A stretch of DNA of 64,000 nt from an uncultured Saprospiraceae bacterium (lineage in GTDB: Bacteria > Bacteroidota > Bacteroidia > Chitinophagales > Saprospiraceae), in contig CAKZQC010000031.1 of assembly GCA_937139495.1 (NCBI GenBank), forward strand, positions 1-64,000. Direction: 5' to 3'. The first letter of the stretch is position 1. Every line of letters starts with the position of its first letter. The notes under the pieces are model-generated. The model was given only the letters and a program-made list of their open reading frames with translations, was not told where the DNA came from and searched no databases. This document shows, piece by piece, positions 45,572 to 54,652 of the stretch. The translations under genes were made by a program, and so were the position numbers.

Positions 45572-46252
45572 ATTAATGAAACAAGTAAAGTATCTTTTGA
45601 GGAAGTAGTTAAGGCGTATAAAAACGTAGGCGTTTTTCACAACAAAGTATTACATGAATACTTAGAAGAAAGACCCAGTGATGCTGATATAAATGAATTC
45701 TTTATCAAGAAAGGTATTAGAGATAAAAATTTATTATTTGAGTCAGACTACTCCGTTGAAGAGTTAATTAATAAGGAGGGCTTTTTGCAGGCAGATACAT
45801 TAGAAGAAGTAGAAAAAAAACAAGATGTAAGATTATCAGATTTATTCAAAAAAACGTATCAAAAAATTGAGTCAACAATAGAAGACGGTACGAACGTAAA
45901 GGAATTGAAATCGGAACTGGATAGTTTGTCAAAGGCTTATTTTAGTGAATTGGAGGTAGATTACGAAAAATTTGCCCTAATAGCAATGATAGAAGTAGGC
46001 AAAGCATCGTTTGAGTATTGGACAACTAATCTCGAAAAATGGAAAAGTACTATCAATAATGAAATAATACAAGGCAAAAAAGTACATCCAGTGGCTAAAG
46101 CTGACGCTATTGCAGCGGCTACAGGAGCTATCGGTGGGGCACTTTGGGGCGGGCCTATTGGAGCTTTTGCTCTTGGAATCTATAACAGTGCGGCTTCATC
46201 TTCAGCAGCGTCAACCATTGCTGCAGTTAAACAAGTTGCTAAAGGTAAGTAG
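45572..46252 (+). CDS. Protein with glycine-zipper C-terminus, no canonical start
   Basis: The open frame begins right after a TAA at 45569-45571 and reads continuously for about 226 residues, starting I/M-NETSKVSFEEVVKAYKN. No ATG or GTG lies in the first part; the first codon is ATT, and the next usable in-frame start is TTG at 45785. Protein-like composition continues upstream of that TTG, so I call the longer frame with an ATT start or a damaged start. The N-terminal part is helical and acidic. The end, GAIGGALWGGPIGAFALGIY, is a hydrophobic glycine-zipper segment like those of bacteriocins and membrane-active peptides. The family is unknown. Confidence 0.5.
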   Translation: MNETSKVSFEEVVKAYKNVGVFHNKVLHEYLEERPSDADINEFFIKKGIRDKNLLFESDYSVEELINKEGFLQADTLEEVEKKQDVRLSDLFKKTYQKIESTIEDGTNVKELKSELDSLSKAYFSELEVDYEKFALIAMIEVGKASFEYWTTNLEKWKSTINNEIIQGKKVHPVAKADAIAAATGAIGGALWGGPIGAFALGIYNSAASSSAASTIAAVKQVAKGK

Positions 46253-46265
46253 TAATATTTAAAAA

Positions 46266-46301
46266 AAATGGTTAGAGGTTTGTATAAACCTCTAACCATT
46301 T
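46266..46301. terminator. Strong hairpin terminator
   Basis: AAATGGTTAGAGGTTT (46266-46281) pairs perfectly with AAACCTCTAACCATTT (46286-46301) over a GTAT loop; GCTTTTTCT follows. It separates the glycine-zipper gene from the small membrane gene. Confidence 0.88.
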
Positions 46302-46332
46302 GCTTTTTCTCCAGTCTAAAAAATTCCCTACT

Positions 46333-46536
46333 ATGAAACACAAAACCTATACTTTTAGAATAACTTTAATAGTACTTCTCTTTTCCATAGCAGCGTTTAT
46401 ATATTTGTATATAGCAAGTGATACAGACATTTATGTTAATAGTACCATTTTTGTAGTCAATGTGTTCACTGCTTATTCTATTGGTCGATTGGCAGATGAA
46501 AATCCTAATTTTTTCCGAAAAAACAAAGACAAATAA
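46333..46536 (+). CDS. Small two-helix membrane protein
   Basis: The 67-residue product (MKHKTYTFRITLIVLLFS) has two membrane segments, roughly 8-28 and 36-52, and a charged C-terminus (NPNFFRKNKDK). I place the start at the ATG at 46333. Size and topology would suit a small immunity or anchor protein for the preceding glycine-zipper protein, but the terminator between them argues for separate transcription. Unrecognised family. Confidence 0.5.
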   Translation: MKHKTYTFRITLIVLLFSIAAFIYLYIASDTDIYVNSTIFVVNVFTAYSIGRLADENPNFFRKNKDK

Positions 46537-46577
46537 AGTTATTTAGAGGATAATTAAATGGAGTATTTAGCGACTAG

Positions 46578-46640
46578 CGCAGCCAACGTATTTTTCAAGA
46601 AAGTCAATGTTCTGTTATTTATTACAAAACACGAACATAA
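46578..46640 (+). pseudogene. Second copy of the M16 gene's last codons
   Basis: The first 51 bases equal 45467-45517. Translation gives RSQRIFQESQCSVIYYKTRT then a TAA stop, so the frame and stop of the peptidase C-terminus (there ending KVRK) are preserved; an in-frame TAG sits just before. It is the leftover of a second M16 copy or the regenerated end after an insertion. Confidence 0.8.
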
Positions 46641-46710
46641 AGCTGTATATTTGTTACCACAATATGGTATATAGAATATTAAGAAAATTTGTCATCAAAA
46701 TATAAATGTT

Positions 46711-46938
46711 ATGAACACATTGTTTTTATTGAACTTCGTAGGTCCAGAAATGTTGTTGGTTGTTTTTGTTATTTTACTGCTTTTTGGTGGTAAAAAAATT
46801 CCAGAACTGATGCGTGGTGTTGGTAAGGGTATCGGAGAATTTAATAATGCTCGTGATACGGTTTCCAAAGAAATCAAAGAAGGCATGCGCGAAGCCAACG
46901 AAAAGGAAAAAATTAAGATACAAGAAGATGGCAAATAG
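46711..46938 (+). CDS. tatA: Sec-independent translocase subunit TatA
   Basis: The 75 residues show the TatA/E plan: a short N-terminal membrane helix ([20 protein letters not shown]), the FGGKKIPEL hinge, an amphipathic helix ([15 protein letters not shown]) and a charged tail. It forms the pore-like part of the twin-arginine pathway for folded proteins. No tatC is nearby, so the gene is isolated, as is common in Bacteroidota. Confidence 0.92.
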   Translation: MNTLFLLNFVGPEMLLVVFVILLLFGGKKIPELMRGVGKGIGEFNNARDTVSKEIKEGMREANEKEKIKIQEDGK

Positions 46939-46977
46939 GCTATTGGAAGTATCTTAATGCGATAGCAATCAATACTT

Positions 46978-47019
46978 AGGACAGACTCAAAAAGTATATC
47001 AACTTTTTGAGTCTGTCCT
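46978..47019. terminator. Strong hairpin terminator after tatA
   Basis: The 18-base arms AGGACAGACTCAAAAAGT (46978-46995) and ACTTTTTGAGTCTGTCCT (47002-47019) are perfectly complementary and are followed by TTTGTTTTTTG. Confidence 0.92.
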
Positions 47020-47026
47020 TTTGTTT

Positions 47027-47058
47027 TTTGGCAGAGCCACAAAAAAAGACTACTTTTG
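47027..47058 (+). promoter_or_regulatory. Consensus promoter of the lytic transglycosylase gene
   Basis: TTTG at 47027-47030, a 20-base spacer, and TACTTTTG at 47051-47058 form a perfect Bacteroidota-type promoter. The predicted start is about 47064, leaving a leader of about 268 bases. Confidence 0.75.
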
Positions 47059-47063
47059 CACTC

Positions 47064-47332
47064 CTGAAAGAGTAAGTTGTACCTAAACGAAAGGTTAGCG
47101 TTATGGAAATAATAAATCCGATAGAGCTATAAAATAAGCAGGCTTTTTAGCCGATAATTAACAACTAATTATTAATTTTAGCTACCTCCTTTTGAGGGCT
47201 CCTGCGCAAACTACTGCACTTACTACCAAAGTTGATCGGTTTAGCAACCATTGAAGCTTAATCAACCATCGGTTCACTAGCCGACAGCCTAAAAAAAATA
47301 CTGTAAGCAAAAAACAATAATTAAAAAAAGTT
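47064..47332 (+). other. Long 5' leader of the transglycosylase gene
   Basis: No gene lies in this region. It has small possible stems (GGCTTTTTAGCC near 47144) and repeated blocks: CAACCAT occurs at about 47247 and 47264, and ATCGGTT near both. I cannot match it to a known riboswitch. A cis-regulatory RNA or binding sites are possible. Confidence 0.4.
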
Positions 47333-49141
47333 ATGATTACAAGAGCGAATATCGTTGCATGCTGCATCGTGTTATTATGGTCTAGTGCTATTCAGGCAGT
47401 ACCCTATTTTTACCCTACCACGACCGATGAGTTACCTGAACTAAATGACGAAAATACCAAAGCATTGGTACAGAATATGGGGCAGTGGCTCAATCAGCTT
47501 TCTGAAGAAGATCCTAATCACCCACAGTTTTCCGATGAGCATTATAAGCAGAGTTTCCTCGAAATGTCGGGAGCGATTGATTATAAATTGACTGCTCAAA
47601 TCAAGGCACAAATTATATACCGCACCAGCAAGATTAGAAGTGCTACAGAGCGCACATTGGGCAAAAGCCAAATGTATTTTCCTATATTTGAAGAGTACCT
47701 CGCCAAAAAAGGAATGCCTCGCCAAATCAAATACCTGACTATTGTAGAGTCTAACCTCAATCCTGTTGCGAAGTCGCATGCTTCAGCAGTAGGACTGTGG
47801 CAGTTCATACCCGGTACAGGCAAAATGTACGGTTTGGCAATCAACTCACAAATGGATGAACGTAGCGATACACACAAGGCAACCGATGCTGCTACCACGA
47901 TGTTATCTAGCTTGTATGAGCGTTATGGCGATTGGTGCTTGGCGTTGGCAGCTTACAACTGCGGTCCAGGACGTATTGACAAGTTGGTCAAATCCAAAGG
48001 GTACGATTATTGGAAAGTTCGCCAATACTTACCTAGAGAAACACAAATGTATGTGCCGTTCTTTATGTCTGTAGTCTATACGTTTGAGTACCATGCTATT
48101 CACGAACTCAAAGCACGACCATTGGAGCGCGATTTGGTGATTACCGATACGCTGCATTTGCCGAAAGGATACAAAACACTCAGCAGCTTGGCTACTCAAT
48201 ATGGTGTTAGTCAAGATTTGCTCAAACAACTAAATCCTGTTTATTACAAAAACTATATTCCTTCTAGTGCTACCAACAATATACTGGTACTTCCTGCACG
48301 CATCGTGGCGAGCCATAGAGGACTGGCAGAACAATACAATAGAATCTTGTCGATAGATACCGAAAACCCAATTAAGTGTATTCGCAGGATCAACAAGCTA
48401 GAAGATTTGCAACTGTATCAAAAAGCACATCAGTGTACGAAAGAAGATATTTTATTTTGGAATAGATTGCCGCAGGATTATGTTTTTCAGCAAGGTGATA
48501 TGATCGCTATCCGCCGATACTTTGCACCCAAAGACATGGTTTATCAAGCCACCAAAACACGCAAAGATATACAAGACATTCGCATTCACTCGCTACGAGT
48601 AGTCGGAATAGATCACGAAAAAGAAAAAGCACTGACGGCACCTGTGTATGTCAAAACCGCTCCAACACAAAAATCAACGGGCAATATCAAAATTATAGCT
48701 CCACGTGCAGCTGGTGTTGCCCCCAAGGCAACGGATAGCAAGTTTACCGAAAGTAACACCACAAATGAAAAATCGTCCAATCTGATGGATAGAGTGTCTA
48801 AGGATAGGAGTAGAGGCAGACGATTGAGAGGCAGCGCCTCCAATAGCCCAGCCAAGAACAACAACTACCAAAAAGCGGTAGCTATACCAGCAGCCAAAGC
48901 AACGGAACAAACTGCTGCTCCTGCTGTCATCGACCAGCAAAGTTTAGAGCAGGTAGAGTCTTATGGACAACAACTACAACGAGAAGCACAAGTAAAACTA
49001 GAGGTGCAACAAAGAAATAATACACAAGCACTTACAGTAGAAACACTGCAAAAAGCAAGTCAGAAAATGGAGGAAAAACGCAAAGCTGAAAGTTCGGTCA
49101 AACTACCAACTAGAAGCAGAACAAGAAATTTGAGAGATTAA
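47333..49141 (+). CDS. Membrane-bound lytic murein transglycosylase, MltD-like
   Basis: The 602-residue protein has a signal peptide (about 1-23) and an N-terminal helical region. A GH23 lytic transglycosylase domain follows with catalytic Glu139 in TIVESNLNP, then ASAVGLWQFIPGTG and LALAAYNCGPGRID. Further on are two LysM-like segments (LSSLATQYGVSQDLLKQLNP; CTKEDILFWN) and a long low-complexity tail rich in Lys, Ala, Gln and Arg. It cleaves glycan strands in the periplasm. It begins the plus-strand block that leads into the CIS locus; whether it serves that system is open. Confidence 0.9.
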   Translation: MITRANIVACCIVLLWSSAIQAVPYFYPTTTDELPELNDENTKALVQNMGQWLNQLSEEDPNHPQFSDEHYKQSFLEMSGAIDYKLTAQIKAQIIYRTSKIRSATERTLGKSQMYFPIFEEYLAKKGMPRQIKYLTIVESNLNPVAKSHASAVGLWQFIPGTGKMYGLAINSQMDERSDTHKATDAATTMLSSLYERYGDWCLALAAYNCGPGRIDKLVKSKGYDYWKVRQYLPRETQMYVPFFMSVVYTFEYHAIHELKARPLERDLVITDTLHLPKGYKTLSSLATQYGVSQDLLKQLNPVYYKNYIPSSATNNILVLPARIVASHRGLAEQYNRILSIDTENPIKCIRRINKLEDLQLYQKAHQCTKEDILFWNRLPQDYVFQQGDMIAIRRYFAPKDMVYQATKTRKDIQDIRIHSLRVVGIDHEKEKALTAPVYVKTAPTQKSTGNIKIIAPRAAGVAPKATDSKFTESNTTNEKSSNLMDRVSKDRSRGRRLRGSASNSPAKNNNYQKAVAIPAAKATEQTAAPAVIDQQSLEQVESYGQQLQREAQVKLEVQQRNNTQALTVETLQKASQKMEEKRKAESSVKLPTRSRTRNLRD

Positions 49142-49170
49142 AAATTAAATAATTTCCATATAAATAATGA

Positions 49171-49200
49171 AAAAAGGAACCATCGTGGTTCCTTTTTTTT
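49171..49200. terminator. Hairpin terminator
   Basis: AAAAAAGGAACCA (49171-49183) pairs with TGGTTCCTTTTTT (49187-49199) over a TCG loop. It ends the transglycosylase transcript. Confidence 0.88.
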
Positions 49201-49364
49201 TGTGGTAAAACAACGATAATTTTTAAAAGTTGTCAAAAAGGCATCTAAAATGAAGACTTTAAGAAAAGTTAAGAAGGATAAAAAACGTATTATATTATCA
49301 TTGTTCAAAAAAAACATTAAATTGGAGTTCAGTTCTAGCTACTCAAAATTTATGATTTGTGATT

Positions 49365-50384
49365 ATGAAAAACCCCTTAATATTTTGCTGCTTCTTTTTT
49401 GTCCTACTTTTGGCAATGTCTGCACAAGCTCAAGACAAAATAGAACTGTACAATGAGCTGACGCAAATAGGTCCACTCAAACAACTCAACAAGACGTTCG
49501 ATTTGAAGAAAGGAGAAGATTTGATTGTAAGCGTGACGCCGATGCGTGGCAAATTGCGCAAGCTTATTATCGAAATTCCAGAATCGCCTTTTTATTACGA
49601 AAGTAAAAAAATAACCAATATAGACCGTAAGAAAATAACGGTTGACAAAACAGGTACTTATACTTTTCGCTTCGTCAATCGCTCTATTTTCAAGAAAGAA
49701 GTAGATATTAAAGTCTATAAAACTAGACGGACCATTCTTAGAGATACGACTGTACTAGATGATATTATTTTTACTGCTTTTCAAGATACGATTAAGCGAT
49801 ACAAGGACGATACGATTCCGATTCCTGATATAGCCGAATACGAATTTACGCTTACGCCTAGTTTTCGTTATGGTTCGGTACATGATTCGGTTATCAGAGA
49901 GCCATTGATAGACAATACCAAGTATCAATATGCGGCTTACTGGGTAGGTATTGGCAAGAGTGCCAAAGATGCCTACGACAAGCTCAAAGCAAGTCCGCCA
50001 CCAAGTTGGTCGCTATCGGGCGTCAACGAACCGATATTAGCCTATGGCTTAGGATTGACGAAGGTGTTGCCGACCAGTAGTTCGGCTGTAGCCGAAGAAG
50101 TAATGTTCAAGTTCATGGATCCTGATGCGCCCATTCCTAGACTCACTAGACGGGACAAAAAAGCAGGATATTATGCCATAATCCCGATAAGTAGTGCTAG
50201 CAAGTACAAAGAACTGATTCTTTCGTTCCGAAACTTCAATACTACTTCCCCTGTGCCAGTATATGTCAAGATTGTCAAGTTCAAACTCGATAGAGCATAT
50301 TACAATCAATACATTATTAGAGAACGGGTACAAGAAATTTTCAAAGAAACGACTATTGAGGTATTAGCTCCAGAAGAAGACTAA
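49365..50384 (+). CDS. Exported protein of unknown function
   Basis: The ATG at 49365 gives 339 residues with a signal peptide (MKNPLIFCCFFFVLLLAM, cleavage near AQAQ). A GTG two codons upstream is less likely. The mature protein has a beta-rich N-terminal domain (DKTGTYTFRFVNRSIFKKEV, like the emp24/GOLD-type beta sandwich) and a second beta-rich half (YWVGIGKSAKDAYDKLKASP). No enzyme motif is visible. It precedes the two GH18-like genes on the same strand with only 45 bases to the next, so they may share a transcript. Confidence 0.6.
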   Translation: MKNPLIFCCFFFVLLLAMSAQAQDKIELYNELTQIGPLKQLNKTFDLKKGEDLIVSVTPMRGKLRKLIIEIPESPFYYESKKITNIDRKKITVDKTGTYTFRFVNRSIFKKEVDIKVYKTRRTILRDTTVLDDIIFTAFQDTIKRYKDDTIPIPDIAEYEFTLTPSFRYGSVHDSVIREPLIDNTKYQYAAYWVGIGKSAKDAYDKLKASPPPSWSLSGVNEPILAYGLGLTKVLPTSSSAVAEEVMFKFMDPDAPIPRLTRRDKKAGYYAIIPISSASKYKELILSFRNFNTTSPVPVYVKIVKFKLDRAYYNQYIIRERVQEIFKETTIEVLAPEED

Positions 50385-50429
50385 CCTACTTTTTTAGCAG
50401 TTGTTGACCAATAAAAAAAAGAAAATAAC

Positions 50430-52292
50430 GTGAAATACTTCCCTCGTATATATTATAGTTTTTGGCTAGTCATAGCATTATTGGTGACTTTCTCCCCAGA
50501 AGGTCAAGCCCAAGGTCGAATAGAGCGAATTGTAACGGGTAAAGTCGAGCGAGGGGCTAGAGCTGCTGTTGGTAGTGTCAAGGGTAGAGTTCGTATGGGA
50601 GCGAATAGCACCAAAAACGACCTCAAACGCTCGATTCGTAAAGGACCTGGCAGACTAGATGGTGAGGAAACTACCATGGACGAACTTATCGAAGATGAGG
50701 AAGTGAAAGACGAGTTAAGAGACAATACCGAAAAGACCCGCTATGTCAAGCTACTTGGAGAATGGACAAAGCTGCCAAATGATGCAGAACTAGCCGCTCG
50801 ACGCAAAAAACAAGAAATTATTGACTCTATCAATGCTCAAAGTGCTGATGAGGCTCGTGTGACAAAGCGAATTTGGGACGACAGTAGAGATATGTTCATT
50901 TTTGGCTGGCACCCCTACTGGGTCGGAAGCCTCTACAAGGGCTACAATTATAGCCTCTACAATGTACTATCTTACTACTCTTATGATATCAATCCTTATA
51001 CAGGAGGAACTCAAAATCAAGAAGCGGTACAAGAGTTTTTGACAGGTGACTTTGTCAATACTGTACAGGAGCAAAATGGCATTGCTTTGTTATCGGTTAC
51101 TTGTCATGGCGTGGATAATGTGACCCAATTTTTGTATCAAAATCCTACCGCTCAACGAGCAGTGATTGATTCCTTGGTTTATTTGATTGATTCGGTCGGT
51201 GCCGATGGTGTCGAAATAAATTTTAATGGAGTTACCTCCAATGTAAAAGACGAATTTTACAAATTTGTACAAATATTATCCAATACTATTAGTAACGTGA
51301 CAGCAGATACAGGGTTTGTATTCATGAGCGTGCCGCCTTACGACAAGGAGAATGTATATGATGTGTCGCGTCTGCAAAACTATGTAGATATATTTATTGT
51401 CAAAGGGTTTGACTTTCAGGAAACACCCGACGGACTCCAAAAACTGCCTGTTGCACCTTATAACTTTAGTGCCGTTTCGCCTGATTATGATTTGCGAAGT
51501 GCTGTCGAGAAGTATATTGTCAATATTGGACCCTACAACACCGATAGATTACTTTTGGCATTGCCTTATTATGGTACCCGCTGGGTAACCGATGTGATAA
51601 CTGAAGAGGTATTGGATATGTCACTGATGACATACAGCGATATTCAGTTTGAGTATGTCATGAAACGAGATGACGACATCAATTTTCCTGGGGCGACCGT
51701 AGGATTTGATTCTGTGTATAGCACACATGTATTCAGCTATTTCGATTTCTATGAAGGTATGGTTGATTCGTTGGGAGACCAACCCCACAGGGTTCAAATC
51801 TATTATGATGATAGTACGAGCCTACGCAAAAAATATCAATTCATACAAGAATATAGGCTTGGAGGAGTCGGTATTCAATCATTGGGCTACGATGCTGGAT
51901 TTTCGCATCTGGAAGATGTATTAGCAGACGAATTTACGATAGTTGACCGTTCGGTCAATGGCAGTGCATTGGATCAAGCAGATGCAAAGGCTGGCGGACT
52001 ACGTCAATATGGAATTTATGCTTTAGTGATACTGATGTATCTTTCTATTTTCTTATCTATTGGTTTTTGTGCAGCATTATTCAATCGAAAAATACGCCAA
52101 GAACTCTTTGAAAGAGGCGGCTTCAGATTATTCTATTTACTATTCTTGACTTCCTTGATTTTACTATTAGGATATTATTTAGGAATGTTCGAGCAGACCA
52201 CCATGCCACTACTAATAGGTATTGTAGTAGGAGGTTTAGTCAGTTGGTTAGTTTGGCGTTTTGTAGCCAAACGACGATTGTTTACCCCTTAA
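50430..52292 (+). CDS. Membrane-anchored GH18-like protein with degenerate catalytic motif
   Basis: The 620 residues start at a GTG with a signal peptide ending near GQAQ. A basic linker is followed by a GH18 TIM-barrel domain (FGWHPYWVGSLYKGYNYSLY, then ADGVEINFNGV). The DGxDxDxE catalytic box is replaced by D259-G-V-E262-I-N264-F-N266, so the catalytic Glu is Asn and chitinase-type hydrolysis is not expected. Later barrel parts (LPYYGTRWV, YRLGGVGIQSLGYD) are conserved. Three C-terminal membrane helices (from about 528) anchor it, placing the barrel in the periplasm. It may bind glycan without cutting it. Confidence 0.8.
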   Translation: MKYFPRIYYSFWLVIALLVTFSPEGQAQGRIERIVTGKVERGARAAVGSVKGRVRMGANSTKNDLKRSIRKGPGRLDGEETTMDELIEDEEVKDELRDNTEKTRYVKLLGEWTKLPNDAELAARRKKQEIIDSINAQSADEARVTKRIWDDSRDMFIFGWHPYWVGSLYKGYNYSLYNVLSYYSYDINPYTGGTQNQEAVQEFLTGDFVNTVQEQNGIALLSVTCHGVDNVTQFLYQNPTAQRAVIDSLVYLIDSVGADGVEINFNGVTSNVKDEFYKFVQILSNTISNVTADTGFVFMSVPPYDKENVYDVSRLQNYVDIFIVKGFDFQETPDGLQKLPVAPYNFSAVSPDYDLRSAVEKYIVNIGPYNTDRLLLALPYYGTRWVTDVITEEVLDMSLMTYSDIQFEYVMKRDDDINFPGATVGFDSVYSTHVFSYFDFYEGMVDSLGDQPHRVQIYYDDSTSLRKKYQFIQEYRLGGVGIQSLGYDAGFSHLEDVLADEFTIVDRSVNGSALDQADAKAGGLRQYGIYALVILMYLSIFLSIGFCAALFNRKIRQELFERGGFRLFYLLFLTSLILLLGYYLGMFEQTTMPLLIGIVVGGLVSWLVWRFVAKRRLFTP

Positions 52293-52365
52293 TAGAGACC
52301 CTCAGTATTCCAAAAAAAACCTTTGAAACCAAGCAACTCCACCAAGCGAAACGGATAGAAATAAT

Positions 52366-54549
52366 ATGATTAATCAATGTAACAATTACAGGCATACCAG
52401 TTGGCTAGTACTAGTATTGCTGGTGCTATTCGGTACAACTAATGCGTCCGCTCAACAAGGGTGGGACAGTCCGCTTGATTCGGTCGAAGAAGATCGTATC
52501 AAGAGAAGAAGCAGACTGCAAGCAGAACCCCAAGTACAACGACGGGTGGACGAAGAAATCAACGAATATCGTTTGCTGATGCTTTCGCACGAATGGTGGG
52601 GAATCCCTACGGATAGAGAGCAAACACGACTCAACAAAGCACGAAACGAAAGATACCAACCCTATTCTAGTCCGTTAGAGAACAGCGATTGGAGAGCGGC
52701 AAATGGAGCGTATTATCGCAACCAAGAAAAATTATCGGATAAGCAGCAATTGATTATACTCGGCTGGCATCCTTACTGGGAAGGCGAAGCCTACAAGGCT
52801 TATAATTTTAAATTGTTGACGCATTTGGCATACTATGGCTATGAAGTCAATCCGTTTACGGGAGGCTACCGCAATTTTAGAGCCATCTATGATTTTCAGG
52901 ACAGCGAGTTGATACCAACCGCACACCTAGATTCCTGCAAGGTATTGTTGACGGTGAGCTTGCGAGGAGAAGATGCCCACGATATATTTTTCACGGGGGG
53001 CAAGGAAGTGCAAAATAACTTGATAGATAGCCTACGTGCCTTAATCACAAGATCAGGTGCCGATGGCGTAGATATTGATTTTGAGGCAGTCCCATATCAA
53101 TACAAGCAAGATTTTTGGAACTTTATCGAAGAGCTATCTTTTGCCATTAGAGAAGACAACAATGAGCATGTTGTTAGTATGTCATTGCCCGTAGAGGACA
53201 AGTATAATATCTACAACTTAGGACAACTCAAGCCTTGGATAGATTTTTTCTCTATCAATGGTTTCAATTTTCATATTCAACAAACACACTTACAGCAAGG
53301 TCCTTTAGCACCATTATTGGTTAAAGATGCCCCTGTACGTGGCACTGTTTTTACGTACGAACGTTATACCAATTTAGCGGATTTGTTGCTCGAAAAGTCA
53401 ATCATTCAAGAAGTTACGATACAAGAAGAAGAGTCGTATGTAGAGCTACTCAAAGATTCGCTCAATCAATACATACAGAGCCGTTACCCCAATCTAGAGT
53501 ACGAAACCTATGACATGACGAGTATTCTTAATACCATTAAGATTTCTAGTACCAGCGATGGATTGCCATTGGCAGAAGTACCAACTATCAAACGACTGCT
53601 AGGGCGTACACGCTGTACAGCACAACTCAAACAACGAAAAGATGCTGCCACCTCGGGCAAATCAACTCGTTTCTTTTTGTTCGAGCCAGAGGCGACACAA
53701 CTGCCCGTCAAGGAATATGCGTTGTTCAATAAAATAGGAAAAGTTACGTCGGAAGTAGATTCGCAAATGTTAGATATAGCAGCTGTCATAGAAGAGTACA
53801 AATATCGTATTGGCAAAAAACACCATTCTAGTCTTATTATGGGACTGCCTTATCATGGTGCCGTCTGGTATCGTGATGGGGACCACCACAGCGAGTTTGA
53901 AGGGTATATGCCTTACAGCGAGATTCTAAAACTGGTAGAAGATGGAGAAGCTTCTGTTAGTTATGACAAATCTACGCATTCTTTAGTGGCACTCAAACTA
54001 GATACGCTACGTGGGGTTTACCAAATTTATTTTGACAACTCGACTACCTTGAGCAAAAAATACGATTATGTATTGGATCAAGGATTGGGTGGCGTAGGGG
54101 TATGGTCGCTGGGAGCAGACTATTCGCATACCGAGCTGTGGGCAACCCTAGAACAGAGTTTTGTTACTCGTAGAGTATGGAATGATGATTTGAAAAAAAA
54201 TACACGAATCCGAGTCGAAAAAGGCAATAAGATTACTTATACAATCAATTATTTGCTCAAGCATTTTAGCTCCTTAACATTTGCTACTTTGTTTTTTATC
54301 ACTATATTTATTGGTATCAGCTTCTGTTTCTCAGTGCTGGACTGGAAAGTAAGAGATGTTTTATTTTATAGTGGCGCATTTCGTATTTTTTACCTCGTAT
54401 TATTTACAGTCATCTTATTGATTGTGGCTAGCATTTTCCATTTGTTCGAGAATGTATTCGTCACCTTCTTTATTGGAGCACTGATAGGACTAGTATTGAC
54501 ATGGACGGCATCTAATTTAGTAGAAAAGAAACACCAAAAATTACCTTAA
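52366..54549 (+). CDS. Membrane-anchored GH18 glycoside hydrolase
   Basis: The 727-residue paralog of the preceding gene has a signal peptide (WLVLVLLVLFGTTNASAQ) and a GH18 domain (LGWHPYWEGEAYKAYNFKLL). The catalytic box is intact, DGVDIDFE with Asp233, Asp236, Asp238 and Glu240. An insertion of about 120 residues, absent from the paralog, lies between LLVKDAPVRG and the barrel's later MGLPYHGAVWY strand. Three C-terminal membrane helices match those of the paralog. It should hydrolyse beta-1,4-linked GlcNAc-type glycans in the periplasm; chitin or peptidoglycan-like substrates are candidates. Confidence 0.85.
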   Translation: MINQCNNYRHTSWLVLVLLVLFGTTNASAQQGWDSPLDSVEEDRIKRRSRLQAEPQVQRRVDEEINEYRLLMLSHEWWGIPTDREQTRLNKARNERYQPYSSPLENSDWRAANGAYYRNQEKLSDKQQLIILGWHPYWEGEAYKAYNFKLLTHLAYYGYEVNPFTGGYRNFRAIYDFQDSELIPTAHLDSCKVLLTVSLRGEDAHDIFFTGGKEVQNNLIDSLRALITRSGADGVDIDFEAVPYQYKQDFWNFIEELSFAIREDNNEHVVSMSLPVEDKYNIYNLGQLKPWIDFFSINGFNFHIQQTHLQQGPLAPLLVKDAPVRGTVFTYERYTNLADLLLEKSIIQEVTIQEEESYVELLKDSLNQYIQSRYPNLEYETYDMTSILNTIKISSTSDGLPLAEVPTIKRLLGRTRCTAQLKQRKDAATSGKSTRFFLFEPEATQLPVKEYALFNKIGKVTSEVDSQMLDIAAVIEEYKYRIGKKHHSSLIMGLPYHGAVWYRDGDHHSEFEGYMPYSEILKLVEDGEASVSYDKSTHSLVALKLDTLRGVYQIYFDNSTTLSKKYDYVLDQGLGGVGVWSLGADYSHTELWATLEQSFVTRRVWNDDLKKNTRIRVEKGNKITYTINYLLKHFSSLTFATLFFITIFIGISFCFSVLDWKVRDVLFYSGAFRIFYLVLFTVILLIVASIFHLFENVFVTFFIGALIGLVLTWTASNLVEKKHQKLP

Positions 54550-54652
54550 AGCACTCAGACAGTAGTAAAAATAGACTAGTCAAGGAAAGATACTTTTTTT
54601 GATAATACAGCAGTTTGTTTTTGATAATGTCTAATAATATCAATTTAGAATT

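Noticed and set aside
46333..46536. Firm call of an immunity gene for the glycine-zipper protein
   Set aside because: A strong terminator separates the two genes and neither family is known, so the pairing is left as a possibility only.
47064..47332. Possible c-di-AMP (ydaO-type) riboswitch
   Set aside because: Only a short GCCGACAGCCTAA-like end is suggestive; the core conserved blocks of that class are not present.
49250..49456. 68-codon frame upstream of the exported protein
   Set aside because: Its second half runs over the start of the 49365 gene in another frame and its first half is just Lys-rich AT-rich sequence.
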